Source: Sedimentibacter sp.
GTDB lineage: Bacteria > Bacillota > Clostridia > Tissierellales > Sedimentibacteraceae
Length of the DNA: 64,000 nucleotides
Assembly: GCA_018436705.1 (NCBI GenBank)
Contig: JAHDLA010000004.1
Span: 372,001 to 436,000 of the forward strand
Reading direction: 5' to 3'
The notes below the pieces were generated by a model that had not been told where the DNA came from, made no database searches, and worked only from the letters and a program-made list of their open reading frames with translations. Below are positions 18,762 to 27,444 of this stretch, piece by piece (position 1 is the first letter of the stretch; the number at the start of each line of letters is the position of its first letter). The translations under genes and the position numbers were made by a program.

Positions 18762-19496
18762 CTATATATCCTCAAAAGAAACCTGCTTAAGAAAGTGCTT
18801 TAAATCATAGTTTTTTGATTGGTTGAAAATATAATCAGGTGTTCCCTCCACTTCAATATTGCCCTTACTCAAAAACACCATTCTTGTTGCAAAACGTCTG
18901 ACTGCATTAATTTGATGCGTTACAATAAGCATTGTCTGCCCTTCCTTTGCCAAATCGCTTATTGTCTCAAAAACTTCATGGGAAAGTTCTGGATCCAATG
19001 AGGAAGTAGGTTCGTCGAAAATCATAACTTCCGGCCCTAATGCCAATGCCCTGGCAATTGCAACTCTTTGCTGCTGACCCCCTGATAAATTATTGGGATA
19101 CTGATTTAGCTTATCTAGCATATGTACTCTGTCCAGCATCGTTCTGCTTTTTTCTTCCGCTTCCTCATCGCTGTATTTTAAAACAGTTTTAAGAGGCATA
19201 CTCACATTTTCACCAACTTTGTAGTGAGGAAATAAATTAAAATTCTGAAATACCATCCCAACTTTGCCATTGGTACTTTTTGTTCCGCTTATTCTTTGCC
19301 CTCTAAGCATGATCTTTCCACCGTCAATATTTTCTAATCCTGCAATGCAACGCACCAATGTACTTTTACCACTGCCGCTTGACCCTATTATTGCCACAAC
19401 CTCACCTTTTTCAATCTGCATGTTCAATGCTTTCAGGACTTGCGTATCTCCATAACTTTTAGATAAATTACAAACTTCTATTATTTTTTCACCCAT
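18762..19496 (-). CDS. Polar amino-acid ABC transporter ATPase
   Basis: 244 aa GlnQ/HisP-type ATPase. Walker A GSSGSGKST near residue 38, Q-loop VFQNFNLFPH, signature LSGGQQQRVAIARAL, Walker B VMIFDEPTSSLDPE and a switch His in IVTHQ. The start was placed at the ATG after AGGAGG, 24 nt inside the longest frame; it still overlaps the permease 3' end by 16 nt. Last gene of a three-gene importer. Substrate not determinable, probably a polar amino acid. Confidence 0.93.
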   Translation of the reverse strand: MGEKIIEVCNLSKSYGDTQVLKALNMQIEKGEVVAIIGSSGSGKSTLVRCIAGLENIDGGKIMLRGQRISGTKSTNGKVGMVFQNFNLFPHYKVGENVSMPLKTVLKYSDEEAEEKSRTMLDRVHMLDKLNQYPNNLSGGQQQRVAIARALALGPEVMIFDEPTSSLDPELSHEVFETISDLAKEGQTMLIVTHQINAVRRFATRMVFLSKGNIEVEGTPDYIFNQSKNYDLKHFLKQVSFEDI

Positions 19497-20149
19497 ACTG
19501 ATAACCTCCTTTCCAGCCATTTTGCAAAAAAGGTTACAGAATAAGTCATAGCAAAATATATAATCGCCATAGTAATATATATTTCAAAAGGGTGGTATGT
19601 TTTTGCATAGATTTGATTGCCCAGCTTTGTAAGTTCCACAATAGGCAGCACTGACGTAATCGAAGTTTCCTTTATTATTGATGAGAAACCATTCATAAAC
19701 GATGGTACCGCTATTCTAAGTGCCTGCGGCAAAATAATATGAACCGTAGTTTGAGTATTGCTGTATCCAAGCATTGCTGCCGCCTCATACTGTCCTTTAT
19801 CGATTGATAGGATTGATGCTCTAACCACCTCAGATAGGTATGCACCACTATTTAGCCCCATAGTAAGAATCGAAGCAGGAATAGTGCCTATTTTTATTCC
19901 AAAAGACGGAAGACCGTAATATACAACAAAAAGCTGTATAAGTAGCGGAGTTCCCCTAAAAAATTCAACATATGCCGCCAGCAGAAAGTGAATAGGTTTG
20001 TACAACTTTCTAGTTCGCAGACTTCCTACAGCTATGGCTATTAACAATGTCAAAAAAAATGCACCTATACCAACCTTCAATGTAATGGCAACAGCAGAAG
20101 GCAACAGATGCATGAAAGGTTTTATCACCGTAAAATCTAAATTTCGCAT
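19481..20149 (-). CDS. Polar amino-acid ABC transporter permease
   Basis: 222 aa, about five membrane helices, HisM/GlnP type. The EAA loop reads EAAAMLGYSNTQTTVHIILPQ, preceded by YVEFFRGTPLLIQLFVVYYG, the family's diagnostic stretch. AAGGAG Shine-Dalgarno. Its start follows the binding-protein gene by about 60 nt, a gap that contains a strong hairpin. Confidence 0.93.
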   Translation of the reverse strand: MRNLDFTVIKPFMHLLPSAVAITLKVGIGAFFLTLLIAIAVGSLRTRKLYKPIHFLLAAYVEFFRGTPLLIQLFVVYYGLPSFGIKIGTIPASILTMGLNSGAYLSEVVRASILSIDKGQYEAAAMLGYSNTQTTVHIILPQALRIAVPSFMNGFSSIIKETSITSVLPIVELTKLGNQIYAKTYHPFEIYITMAIIYFAMTYSVTFFAKWLERRLSVWVKK

Positions 20150-20165
20150 ATAAACTCCTTAAAAA

Positions 20166-20196
20166 CTATAAGCCAACTGCTAAGCAGTCAGCTTAT
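20166..20196 (-). promoter_or_regulatory. Intercistronic hairpin between binding protein and permease
   Basis: TATAAGC-ACTGC-loop-GCAGT-GCTTATA, a two-part stem with a symmetric CA/CA internal loop. It probably stabilises or partly terminates the upstream mRNA so that the binding protein is made in excess, a common arrangement in importer operons. Confidence 0.5.
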
Positions 20197-20212
20197 AAAA
20201 TTCATCAGCATA

Positions 20213-21052
20213 TTACTCTACAGCAAGCCATTCTACAGCTATACTGTCATATGTTCCGTTTTCTTTTAATTTACTAAGAACTTCTTCTATTTTTTCAATT
20301 AATGCAACTGACCCGTCTTTAGCCACAACTGCTAGACCAATCTCCTGAATTGGATCATTCACAACCTTGAACTCTGGATTATTTTTTGCCTGCCCATTAG
20401 CATAAGTTACACCAACTACAATTGCATCTATTCTGCCGTTTACAAGCTCTGCGTAAGCGTCTGCATTTCTGTTGTAATGCTTAATTTCAGCTACTTCAAT
20501 ACCCATTTCAGGTAATTTTTCAGCTGCCTGCGCTGCAGATGAAGCATCTTGAATTCCAATTATTTTACCTGCTAAGTCTTCTTTGCTTTTAATTTCATCA
20601 TTTTCGGCCTTAACTACTATTACATCACCCAGTGTATAGTAATTATCACTAAGTTCAACGGCATCCGTTGCAGATGTTGCTTCCTCCGGTGACATAGCTG
20701 ACATAATAATGTCAAAATCACCATTGTTGACTCCTGCAATTAACCCTTCCCATGGAGTATTAACAAATTCAGCCTTAACACCTATTTCATCCGCAATTGC
20801 AGTTGCAAGGCTCGGATCAAAGCCTACAATTTCATTATTTTCATTAATACTTTCAAATGGTGGATATTCCGGACACAGACCAACACGCAAAACCTTGCTG
20901 TCGATTACCGACTGCAGCGAAGTGTCAGCCGCCTCATTATTTTCCATATCATTGTTTACTTCGTTATTTGCATCTGTAGCACAAGCTGTCAGTGCAAATA
21001 AAGACAGCACAATTACCATTACTGTTAAAATAAGTTTAAATGTTTTTTTCAC
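20213..21052 (-). CDS. Amino-acid ABC transporter substrate-binding lipoprotein
   Basis: 279 aa. A signal peptide ends LSLFALTAC, with the Cys as lipidation site, followed by an Asn/Glu-rich linker. The SBP_bac_3 fold starts LRVGLCPEYPPFESINENNE and has EIVGFDPSLATAIADEIG and MSPEEATSATDAVELSDNYY. The start codon is GTG, supported by GGAGAGG. First gene of the importer, 55 nt after the TudS-related gene. Confidence 0.92.
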   Translation of the reverse strand: MKKTFKLILTVMVIVLSLFALTACATDANNEVNNDMENNEAADTSLQSVIDSKVLRVGLCPEYPPFESINENNEIVGFDPSLATAIADEIGVKAEFVNTPWEGLIAGVNNGDFDIIMSAMSPEEATSATDAVELSDNYYTLGDVIVVKAENDEIKSKEDLAGKIIGIQDASSAAQAAEKLPEMGIEVAEIKHYNRNADAYAELVNGRIDAIVVGVTYANGQAKNNPEFKVVNDPIQEIGLAVVAKDGSVALIEKIEEVLSKLKENGTYDSIAVEWLAVE

Positions 21053-21084
21053 TTTATGCCTCTCCTAGAGTTATTTTATAATAA

Positions 21085-21105
21085 TTAAAACCGCTTAGGT
21101 TTTAA
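21085..21105 (-). terminator. Hairpin between the TudS-related gene and the ABC importer
   Basis: TTAAAACC and GGTTTTAA form a perfect 8 bp stem with loop TAAGC (minus strand), lying right after the upstream stop codon. The following run TTATTATAAAA is only moderately U-rich, so it may be a leaky terminator or a processing site. Confidence 0.45.
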
Positions 21106-21107
21106 AA

Positions 21108-21662
21108 TTATCCTATTAATTTAGAAATAAGTTCCTGGGTAGATGCTTCTGGATTGCTTTCATCTACTGACAGAAATTTTGTAACTATTCCGGAGCCATC
21201 CAGCATTTCAGCTAGCACTTCCATCATGACACCATATTCAGGCAGCTTATCCAAAGACTTAATTTTGGATTGCAAACCATATCCATCTCCTATTTCACCG
21301 CCCCAATTACCGGTACATGTGTAGTTAACACCGCATGCAGGGCTTCCATCTAAGCCAATTACTGCGGCTATTTCATATCCGTTATTATAAAAGTCTGCTA
21401 CCTGCCCAATTACAGGGTTCAGCAGTTCATAACATTTTGACCTAAACCCCGGAAAATTCATCTGTTCCTTAACCTGTCCCCAGCGTCTGATTCCAAAGCA
21501 GCTTTGCTCAACGCAAGGCAGCTGCACAATTCCATATCCGTTATTCAACAGCTCAGAAACTATTTGCCTACATCCAGCAGGTTCCGTAGCAATACCATAA
21601 ACCTTAGCGTTAACATTTAATATACAGTGTGACACAAGCACTATTTTCTTGTTCCTTTTCAA
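21108..21662 (-). CDS. TudS-related putative desulfidase (CD3072-like)
   Basis: 184 aa. Conserved cysteines appear in SHCILNVNAK, the PAGC and LPCVEQSCFG segments and DGSPACGVNYTC. This pattern resembles DUF523/TudS [4Fe-4S] desulfidases and the Clostridioides CD3072 family. The substrate is unknown; TudS acts on thiouracil. The longest frame begins with TTG and no convincing Shine-Dalgarno; a GTG seven codons further in, preceded by AAGGA, is an equally plausible start (21641). Lies upstream of the amino-acid importer in the same orientation, with a hairpin between. Confidence 0.7.
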   Translation of the reverse strand: MKRNKKIVLVSHCILNVNAKVYGIATEPAGCRQIVSELLNNGYGIVQLPCVEQSCFGIRRWGQVKEQMNFPGFRSKCYELLNPVIGQVADFYNNGYEIAAVIGLDGSPACGVNYTCTGNWGGEIGDGYGLQSKIKSLDKLPEYGVMMEVLAEMLDGSGIVTKFLSVDESNPEASTQELISKLIG

Positions 21663-21918
21663 TAGTACACCAGCTTTCTTTTTGTCTGTAAACCTTTACA
21701 TATTATACACATTGACATGTGCCCTTGTCCAATAACCTTTAATTCTAATTAACTTATTTAATATAAAATAAAATTATACTTAATAATAAATTTAATACCA
21801 ATTTGTATTTCTACAATACTCTAAACGCTTATTCGTCTTTATATATCCATATATTTACAGTTGAAAGATAATTTATAGGAATGTATAATAAATTTTATGA
21901 AATTCTATTGCTATATTT

Positions 21919-22010
21919 ATGCTGGGAATGATGTTCTCCCAAGGTTTTAACCTGAACCGCTTTTAAGCTGATGACTTCTGTAAATTTGCAGATGCATCAG
22001 TTTTTGTTTT
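21919..22010 (+). ncRNA. Fluoride riboswitch (crcB motif) with terminator
   Basis: The aptamer contains GGGAATGATGTTCTCCC (P1 region), a small AGGT/ACCT hairpin, the AACCGC stretch and CTGATGACTTCTG, all hallmarks of the crcB RNA. The CTGATG part can instead pair with CATCAG at 21995-22000, followed by TTTTTGTTTT, giving an intrinsic terminator. Fluoride binding should block the terminator and switch on the downstream ClC gene. Very good match by eye; no covariance search run. Confidence 0.93.
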
Positions 22011-22073
22011 AATTTATCTCAAATGAATTAAAACACATCTGTACACAATAAAACATAATTGGAGGACATTAAA

Positions 22074-23288
22074 TTGAGAATTTCACCAAAAAGTTATAAT
22101 GATTATAGTGAGATAGTATTGCTAACGCTATTTGCTATACCTGTGGGAATTGCTGTAGGCTTGGTTGATGCTTTATTTGGGCGTATACTAATCTGGATTA
22201 CGGATTTTAGAATGGAACACCCCTATCAGCTAATTCCTTTTTTAGGAATAATAGGTGTTTTAATTGTTTGGTGCTACAAGGAATTCGGAAAAAATAGCGC
22301 AAAGGGCATGAGCTTAATATTTGAGGCAGGTCATGGCACAAGTGACAATATACCTCTTAGGCTAATCCCATTTTCCATTATAGGAACCTGGCTTACACAT
22401 TTATTCGGAGGAAGTGCAGGAAGAGAGGGCGTTGCCATACAGGTTGGCGGAGCACTATCTTACGAAGCAGGCAGGCGAATTTTAACCAATGTTGATAGAA
22501 AATTACTATTGATTGTCGGTATGTCCGCAGGTTTTGGAGGCCTGTTCAGGACGCCAATTGCAGCAGCTTTCTTTGCTGTGGAGGTGCTTACGGCAGGCGT
22601 CTTAGAAAATAAAGCAATGCTTCCTGCACTAGCAGCTTCTTTTACTGCAAGCTTTACCGCAAATATATGTGGTTTGGAAAAGTTTTCTTTTATGCTATCG
22701 GATAATGTTACTTTTTCGCTGCTGTTAGCGTTGAAGCTTATTGCACTTGGAATTTCTTTTGGAATTACAGGCAGACTGTTTACAATGTACTTGCATAAAC
22801 TTAAGATAATTTTTGCCGACCGCATGAAAAATCCGCTTATACGAATTTTTGTTATTGGAGTTGCAGTGAGTTGTTTTTCACTGTTATTATGGAACGGTAG
22901 ATATTCCGGGCTTGGAACAAACCTGATTTCCATGAGCTTCGATAATGGCATATATACTTGGGACTTTGCATTGAAGCTAGTATTTACAGTAGTTACTTTG
23001 GCTGCAGGTTTTCAGGGCGGCGAGGTTACTCCACTATTTTCCATAGGAGCATCTCTTGGGGTAGTCTTAGCTTCTATACTTAATATGCCAGTGTATTTTG
23101 CTGCAGCATTAGGATATTCCGCAGTATTTGCCGGCGCTACAAACACACTGATTGCTCCAATGATAATTGGCGCAGAAGTCTTTGGCTATGAATATTTGCC
23201 TTACTTTGTTATAGTGTGCACTGTAGCTTATGCCTGCAACGGAAATTTATCAATTTATTCCCTTCAAAAAATATACGAAATAAAATAA
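22074..23288 (+). CDS. ClC-family fluoride/proton antiporter
   Basis: Exports fluoride in exchange for protons through the cell membrane. 404 aa, about ten hydrophobic helices. The ClC ion-path motif reads GGSAGREGVAIQVGG, with the GREG glutamate loop, and the other conserved parts are GFGGLFRTPIAAAFFAVEVL and FQGGEVTPLFSIGASLG. The fluoride riboswitch immediately upstream supports the ClC-F subgroup rather than a chloride channel. The start is a TTG 8 nt after GGAGG (22061-22065); a longer frame would place the Shine-Dalgarno inside the coding region. Confidence 0.9.
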   Translation: MRISPKSYNDYSEIVLLTLFAIPVGIAVGLVDALFGRILIWITDFRMEHPYQLIPFLGIIGVLIVWCYKEFGKNSAKGMSLIFEAGHGTSDNIPLRLIPFSIIGTWLTHLFGGSAGREGVAIQVGGALSYEAGRRILTNVDRKLLLIVGMSAGFGGLFRTPIAAAFFAVEVLTAGVLENKAMLPALAASFTASFTANICGLEKFSFMLSDNVTFSLLLALKLIALGISFGITGRLFTMYLHKLKIIFADRMKNPLIRIFVIGVAVSCFSLLLWNGRYSGLGTNLISMSFDNGIYTWDFALKLVFTVVTLAAGFQGGEVTPLFSIGASLGVVLASILNMPVYFAAALGYSAVFAGATNTLIAPMIIGAEVFGYEYLPYFVIVCTVAYACNGNLSIYSLQKIYEIK

Positions 23289-23293
23289 AATTT

Positions 23294-23439
23294 AAGCTTT
23301 TGGCACATAGATAATGGCACCTTATATTCGTAATGGAAAGTCCCAAATGTCTGCCTGTATTGACAATTGGTAAAATTTATATTAACATATAGATATAGTT
23401 GTCAGATGAGAGGTGCGGTTTTTAGCGTGCCAAAAGCTT
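23294..23439. mobile_element. Candidate miniature inverted-repeat element
   Basis: The ends are a perfect 13 bp inverted repeat, AAGCTTTTGGCAC (23294-23306) and GTGCCAAAAGCTT (23427-23439). A further 6 bp, GCACCT, matches on both sides after an identical 10 nt gap. The 146 bp unit has no ORF of note. No clear target duplication is visible. Could be a MITE or the two ends of a decayed insertion sequence. The rest of the 450 nt gene-free gap (23289-23738) shows nothing I recognise. Confidence 0.45.
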
Positions 23440-23738
23440 TCAGCTTAATAAATATTATTTCATATCCGGTTTTTTCTAAAAATACCGATTTTAAAATTGT
23501 ATTTATAATCTTTATGCAGTTCTTGCTAATGATAATCCGAACTACACTTTGTAATCTTTAATACAATCCATAAAAATTATAATTAGTTACATTTTTATTT
23601 CAAATGTAATTGCATACACATATCCTTTAATAAACAAATATTTGAAATCAATTCTTTCAATACAGCATAATAAGCAATGCTTTTAACAACCTCCTCATCT
23701 GAATGACAATTAGTTAAATGAGAAAGAGGTGAGAAAGT

Positions 23739-24254
23739 ATGGAAACAGTAAAACCTAAAGAATTCTACGATATATACAGATTAATGCAGGAATCTTTTCC
23801 ATCTGAAGAATATCGCAGCTTTGACGGTGAACTTGACTTATTTAACAAACAAAATTATAAGGTCATGGCTCTTCGCTCAGATAATGAAGTACAGGCATTT
23901 ATCGCAGAATGGATTTTTAAGTATGTTCACTATATTGAGCATTTTTGTGTAACCCCTGATTTGAGAGGAAGCGGAATGGGAACTAAAATAATGCGCAATT
24001 ATTTAAAATCTGTAAAAGGTCCGGTCGTTATAGAAGTTGAAGCTAATAATACTCCTATTGCAAAGCGCAGGATAGAGTTTTATAAGCGCTTAGGATTTAC
24101 ATTAAGCAATATTGAATATGTACAACCACCGCTGAGGAAAACAGATATCAACCCGGCACTGAGGTTAATGCATTATCCGCAAAATTTATCAGATAAAGAA
24201 CTTCACAAAATAAAACATGTATTGTTCAGCGATGTGTATAAAATAAGCCGATAA
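23739..24254 (+). CDS. GNAT family N-acetyltransferase
   Basis: 171 aa single GNAT domain. The acetyl-CoA binding motif A reads VTPDLRGSGMGTKIMRNYL near residues 77-95, followed by VEANN and RRIEFYKRLGF (motif B). Substrate unknown. AGAGGTGAG Shine-Dalgarno. Monocistronic: a terminator follows and a gene-free gap precedes. Confidence 0.88.
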   Translation: METVKPKEFYDIYRLMQESFPSEEYRSFDGELDLFNKQNYKVMALRSDNEVQAFIAEWIFKYVHYIEHFCVTPDLRGSGMGTKIMRNYLKSVKGPVVIEVEANNTPIAKRRIEFYKRLGFTLSNIEYVQPPLRKTDINPALRLMHYPQNLSDKELHKIKHVLFSDVYKISR

Positions 24255-24292
24255 TTCATTTCTAGTTGTAAAAAATCTTAAAATAATTATGG

Positions 24293-24345
24293 TAACAGCT
24301 CTTTTTTAGGTAGCGATATTTTAAAAAGAGCTGTTATGTTTTTGT
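24293..24345 (+). terminator. Intrinsic terminator after the GNAT gene
   Basis: TAACAGCTCTTTTT and AAAAAGAGCTGTTA form a long perfect stem with a loop of about 16 nt, followed by TGTTTTTGT. Confidence 0.85.
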
Positions 24346-24455
24346 ATTAGCATTTTGTATGCCTGTTTATGCTTCTGTATTTTACTTTTTAGAGTCTAAT
24401 TTACCAAATATATGTTATAATATGATAAAGATAAGTAATTCAAAGGAGCGATAAA

Positions 24456-25841
24456 ATGTCAATTATAAGTGCATACATTGTCCCCCATCCACCGTTAATT
24501 ATCCCAAAGGTGGGAAACGGGCAAGAAATAAAGATTGCCAAAACTGTCAAGGCATATAACAAAATAGCCGAAGAAATAGGTAAAATAAAACCTGAAACCA
24601 TTATAATTACTACACCTCATTCAATAATGTATTCTGACTATATTCATGTCTCCCCTGGGAATAAAGCTAAGGGTGACTTTAGAGAATTCGGAAGATTCGA
24701 TATAAGCTTTGAAGCTGAATATGACCAAGATTTTGTAAAGAATTTATCTTCATCGGCAGAAATTGAAGGAATCCCTGCCGGAACGTTAGGAGAAAAAAGA
24801 AAGTCCTTAGATCATGGAACTATGATCCCTTTATATTTTATCAATAAGTACTATACTGATTACAAAATCGTTCGCATATCAATATCAGGCTTATCTCCTG
24901 TAGAACATTATAACTTTGGAAAATGCATAGCAAAAACAGCAGAAGAAACCGGCAAGAAAACAGTAATAATAGCAAGCGGCGATTTATCCCATATGCTTAA
25001 GGATGAGGGGCCATATGGATATGCGGAAGAAGGCCCAATGTTTGATAAAGAAGTTACATCTGCTGTATCAAAAGGTGATTTTCTCCCTCTTTTAACCTTT
25101 GATGAAGAATTTTGCGAAAATGCAGGTGAATGCGGGCTACGTTCCTTTATTATTATGGCTGGAGCATTAGACAAAAAGGCTGTGTCCTCAGAACTTCTTT
25201 CCTATGAGGGACCCTTTGGAGTCGGATATGCTGTTGCATCATTTGAAATAAAAGGCAACGACGAGAACAGGCGATTTGCGGATATGTTTAATAAAAAAGA
25301 AGAAGAACGATTAAAACATATTATGTCAAATGAAGATGAATATGTGCGTTTAGCAAGAAGCTCTCTTGAGAATTATGTGTTGAACCAAAATAAAATTAAC
25401 ATTCCTGAAGATTTGCCTGTAGAAATGTATCAAAATCAAGCCGGTGTATTTGTTTCATTAAAGTTAAACGGACAGCTCAGAGGCTGTATAGGTACAATTA
25501 TACCCACAACAGACAGCATAGCCAATGAAATTATTCAGAATGCAATAAGTTCAGGTTTAGAAGACCCAAGGTTCAGTCCCGTAACAAAAAAGGAACTAAA
25601 TAAAATTGAATATTCTGTTGACATACTAGGTGAAAAAGAAGCTATTAGTTCAACGAATGAACTAGATCCTAAAAAATATGGAGTCATTGTATCAAAAGGC
25701 AGGAAAAGTGGATTGTTGCTGCCCAATTTAGAAGGAATTGATACGCCGGAGCAACAAGTGAGCATTGCTCTAAAAAAAGCAGGGATTAATTCTAATGAGA
25801 ACTATAGAATGGAAAGATTTGAGGTGGTTAGGCATAAATGA
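24456..25841 (+). CDS. AmmeMemoRadiSam protein: Memo-like domain fused to AMMECR1 domain
   Basis: 461 aa. Residues about 1-270 form a class III extradiol dioxygenase/Memo-like domain (SAYIVPHPPLIIPKVG, ITTPHSIMYSDY, KSLDHGTMIPLYF, IIASGDLSHML). Residues about 285-461 are an AMMECR1 domain with the diagnostic LRGCIGT and GLEDPRFSPVTKKEL. In other genomes these are two separate proteins that co-occur with a radical SAM enzyme; the biochemical role is not established. Overlaps the radical SAM gene by 4 nt (ATGA), so the two are translationally coupled. Confidence 0.92.
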   Translation: MSIISAYIVPHPPLIIPKVGNGQEIKIAKTVKAYNKIAEEIGKIKPETIIITTPHSIMYSDYIHVSPGNKAKGDFREFGRFDISFEAEYDQDFVKNLSSSAEIEGIPAGTLGEKRKSLDHGTMIPLYFINKYYTDYKIVRISISGLSPVEHYNFGKCIAKTAEETGKKTVIIASGDLSHMLKDEGPYGYAEEGPMFDKEVTSAVSKGDFLPLLTFDEEFCENAGECGLRSFIIMAGALDKKAVSSELLSYEGPFGVGYAVASFEIKGNDENRRFADMFNKKEEERLKHIMSNEDEYVRLARSSLENYVLNQNKINIPEDLPVEMYQNQAGVFVSLKLNGQLRGCIGTIIPTTDSIANEIIQNAISSGLEDPRFSPVTKKELNKIEYSVDILGEKEAISSTNELDPKKYGVIVSKGRKSGLLLPNLEGIDTPEQQVSIALKKAGINSNENYRMERFEVVRHK

Positions 25842-26668
25842 ACAAAGTAGAATGTAATATATGTCCCCATCATTGCAAGCTGGATGAAAATCAAGTAGGC
25901 GCTTGCAAAGCCAGAAGTAATATTAACGGTAAAGTTCTCCCGATAAATTATGGAATGGTTTCCGCTATTGCTTTAGATCCTATAGAAAAGAAACCCCTCA
26001 GAAATTTCTTCCCCGGCAGCAGCATTTTGTCTGTGGGCAGCTTCGGCTGCAACCTGAAGTGTTCATTCTGTCAGAATTATGAAATATCCATGTCAGGAAA
26101 GGACGACATAAAATATCAATTTATAAAGCCTGATGATTTAGTCAGAGCAGCTGTAGATTTAAAACCTGAAGGAAATATAGGCATCGCCTACACTTACAAT
26201 GAACCTCTCGTAGGCTACGAATATGTAAGAGATTGTGCCATTTTAGCAAAAGAAAACAATTTAAAGAATGTATTGGTGACTAACGGATGCTTCTTCGGAG
26301 AACCAATAAATGAACTTCTTCCGCTCATGGATGCATTAAATATTGATTTGAAGGGTTTCACTGAATATTTCTATAATAAAATAGGAGGAAACTTCGAAAC
26401 TGTCAAAAACTTTATTAAGCTGGCAGCAAGCACCAGCCATATAGAAATAACAACTTTGATAATTCCAGGAGAAAACGATAATGAGGATGAAATGAGAAAT
26501 TTATCTAAATTTATTGCTTCTATAGATAAAAACATACCTTTACACATATCACGTTTTTTCCCTTGTTATAAAATGAAAGATACACATGCTACAAAAACAT
26601 CCTCTGTATACAAGCTTGCTAACATTGCACGAGAAGTTTTAAATTATGTTTATGAAGGAAATTGTTAA
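25838..26668 (+). CDS. amrS: AmmeMemoRadiSam system radical SAM enzyme
   Basis: 276 aa. The radical SAM cluster motif is GCNLKCSFCQN near residue 70, preceded by an N-terminal Cys-rich segment CNICPHHCKLDENQVGAC that may hold another cluster or zinc. Later signatures include YTYNEPLVGYEY and NIDLKGFTEYFY. It resembles pyruvate-formate-lyase activating enzymes, but the fused Memo-AMMECR1 gene immediately upstream identifies it as AmrS. The modified target is unknown. Confidence 0.93.
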   Translation: MNKVECNICPHHCKLDENQVGACKARSNINGKVLPINYGMVSAIALDPIEKKPLRNFFPGSSILSVGSFGCNLKCSFCQNYEISMSGKDDIKYQFIKPDDLVRAAVDLKPEGNIGIAYTYNEPLVGYEYVRDCAILAKENNLKNVLVTNGCFFGEPINELLPLMDALNIDLKGFTEYFYNKIGGNFETVKNFIKLAASTSHIEITTLIIPGENDNEDEMRNLSKFIASIDKNIPLHISRFFPCYKMKDTHATKTSSVYKLANIAREVLNYVYEGNC

Positions 26669-26691
26669 ATATAAACAGAAAGGAAAGCCTT

Positions 26692-27399
26692 ATGAAATTT
26701 AAAAATAAGACTTTATTTATTATCATATTTTCATTGATCATTTCATCCGTACTATTTGCAGCCTATTATTGGAACTTGATTCCGCAAAAATCTTACACAG
26801 CGGAGGACTTCGGCATAGAGACAGTTATCAGCTCTATTGACTTCAATGAAAACGGTTTAGATGACTATGAGGACCTTCTCCTGGGAGCCAGAGCAGATGC
26901 CGAAAATCACCCTAAATATGACGGAAGCTACCATGCAAGCGGATATCCTCCCGATAACATCGGAGTGTGCACAGATGTTGTATGGAGGGCATTTAAAAAT
27001 GCAGGATACTCCCTGAAAGACATGGTTGACGCAGATATACAAAAAAGGACGGAAGCGTACGCCAATATTACTCGAATAGACAGCAATATCGATTTTCGCC
27101 GCGTAGGAAATCTTCACGTATTTTTTGATGAATATGCCGTCCCACTAACAACAGATATTAACAATATTGAAGAATGGCAGCCAGGAGATATAGTAATCTT
27201 CGGAAACAATAAACACATTGGCATTGTTTCCGACAAGCGCAATAAAAATGGACACGCTTATATTATACATAACTCCGGGCAGCCTAAACGTGAAGAAAAT
27301 TACCTGAATAGGACAACAATGGATGTAACAGCTCATTATCGCTTTGACGCAAGCTTAATTGATAATGCCGTGTTGATAAAATGGATGTCCAATTTTTAA
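26692..27399 (+). CDS. Secreted DUF1287 protein
   Basis: 235 aa. An N-terminal hydrophobic segment (about residues 6-25) suggests export or anchoring. The DUF1287 core includes YPPDNIGVCTDVVWRAF (candidate catalytic Cys), VPLTTDINNIEEWQPGDIV and NKHIGIVSD (candidate His), a layout reminiscent of NlpC/CHAP-type papain-fold amidases. A role in cell-wall or amide hydrolysis is inference. The start is the ATG after AGGAAAG, 30 nt inside the longest frame; the gene follows amrS by 23 nt and may be co-transcribed. Confidence 0.8.
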   Translation: MKFKNKTLFIIIFSLIISSVLFAAYYWNLIPQKSYTAEDFGIETVISSIDFNENGLDDYEDLLLGARADAENHPKYDGSYHASGYPPDNIGVCTDVVWRAFKNAGYSLKDMVDADIQKRTEAYANITRIDSNIDFRRVGNLHVFFDEYAVPLTTDINNIEEWQPGDIVIFGNNKHIGIVSDKRNKNGHAYIIHNSGQPKREENYLNRTTMDVTAHYRFDASLIDNAVLIKWMSNF

Positions 27400-27444
27400 A
27401 TATTTCTATATTAAATTAACGCCACAAAACAAAATATGTAAGCA

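Noticed and set aside
22059..22073. Longer ClC start at TTG 22059
   Set aside because: It places the GGAGG Shine-Dalgarno inside the coding sequence; TTG at 22074 has correct spacing.
23401..23580. Lysine-riboswitch-like AGAGGTGCGG
   Set aside because: Only the opening motif is present; the later conserved blocks (GGGGAGC-type core and P4/P5 regions) are missing. It lies within the candidate inverted-repeat element.
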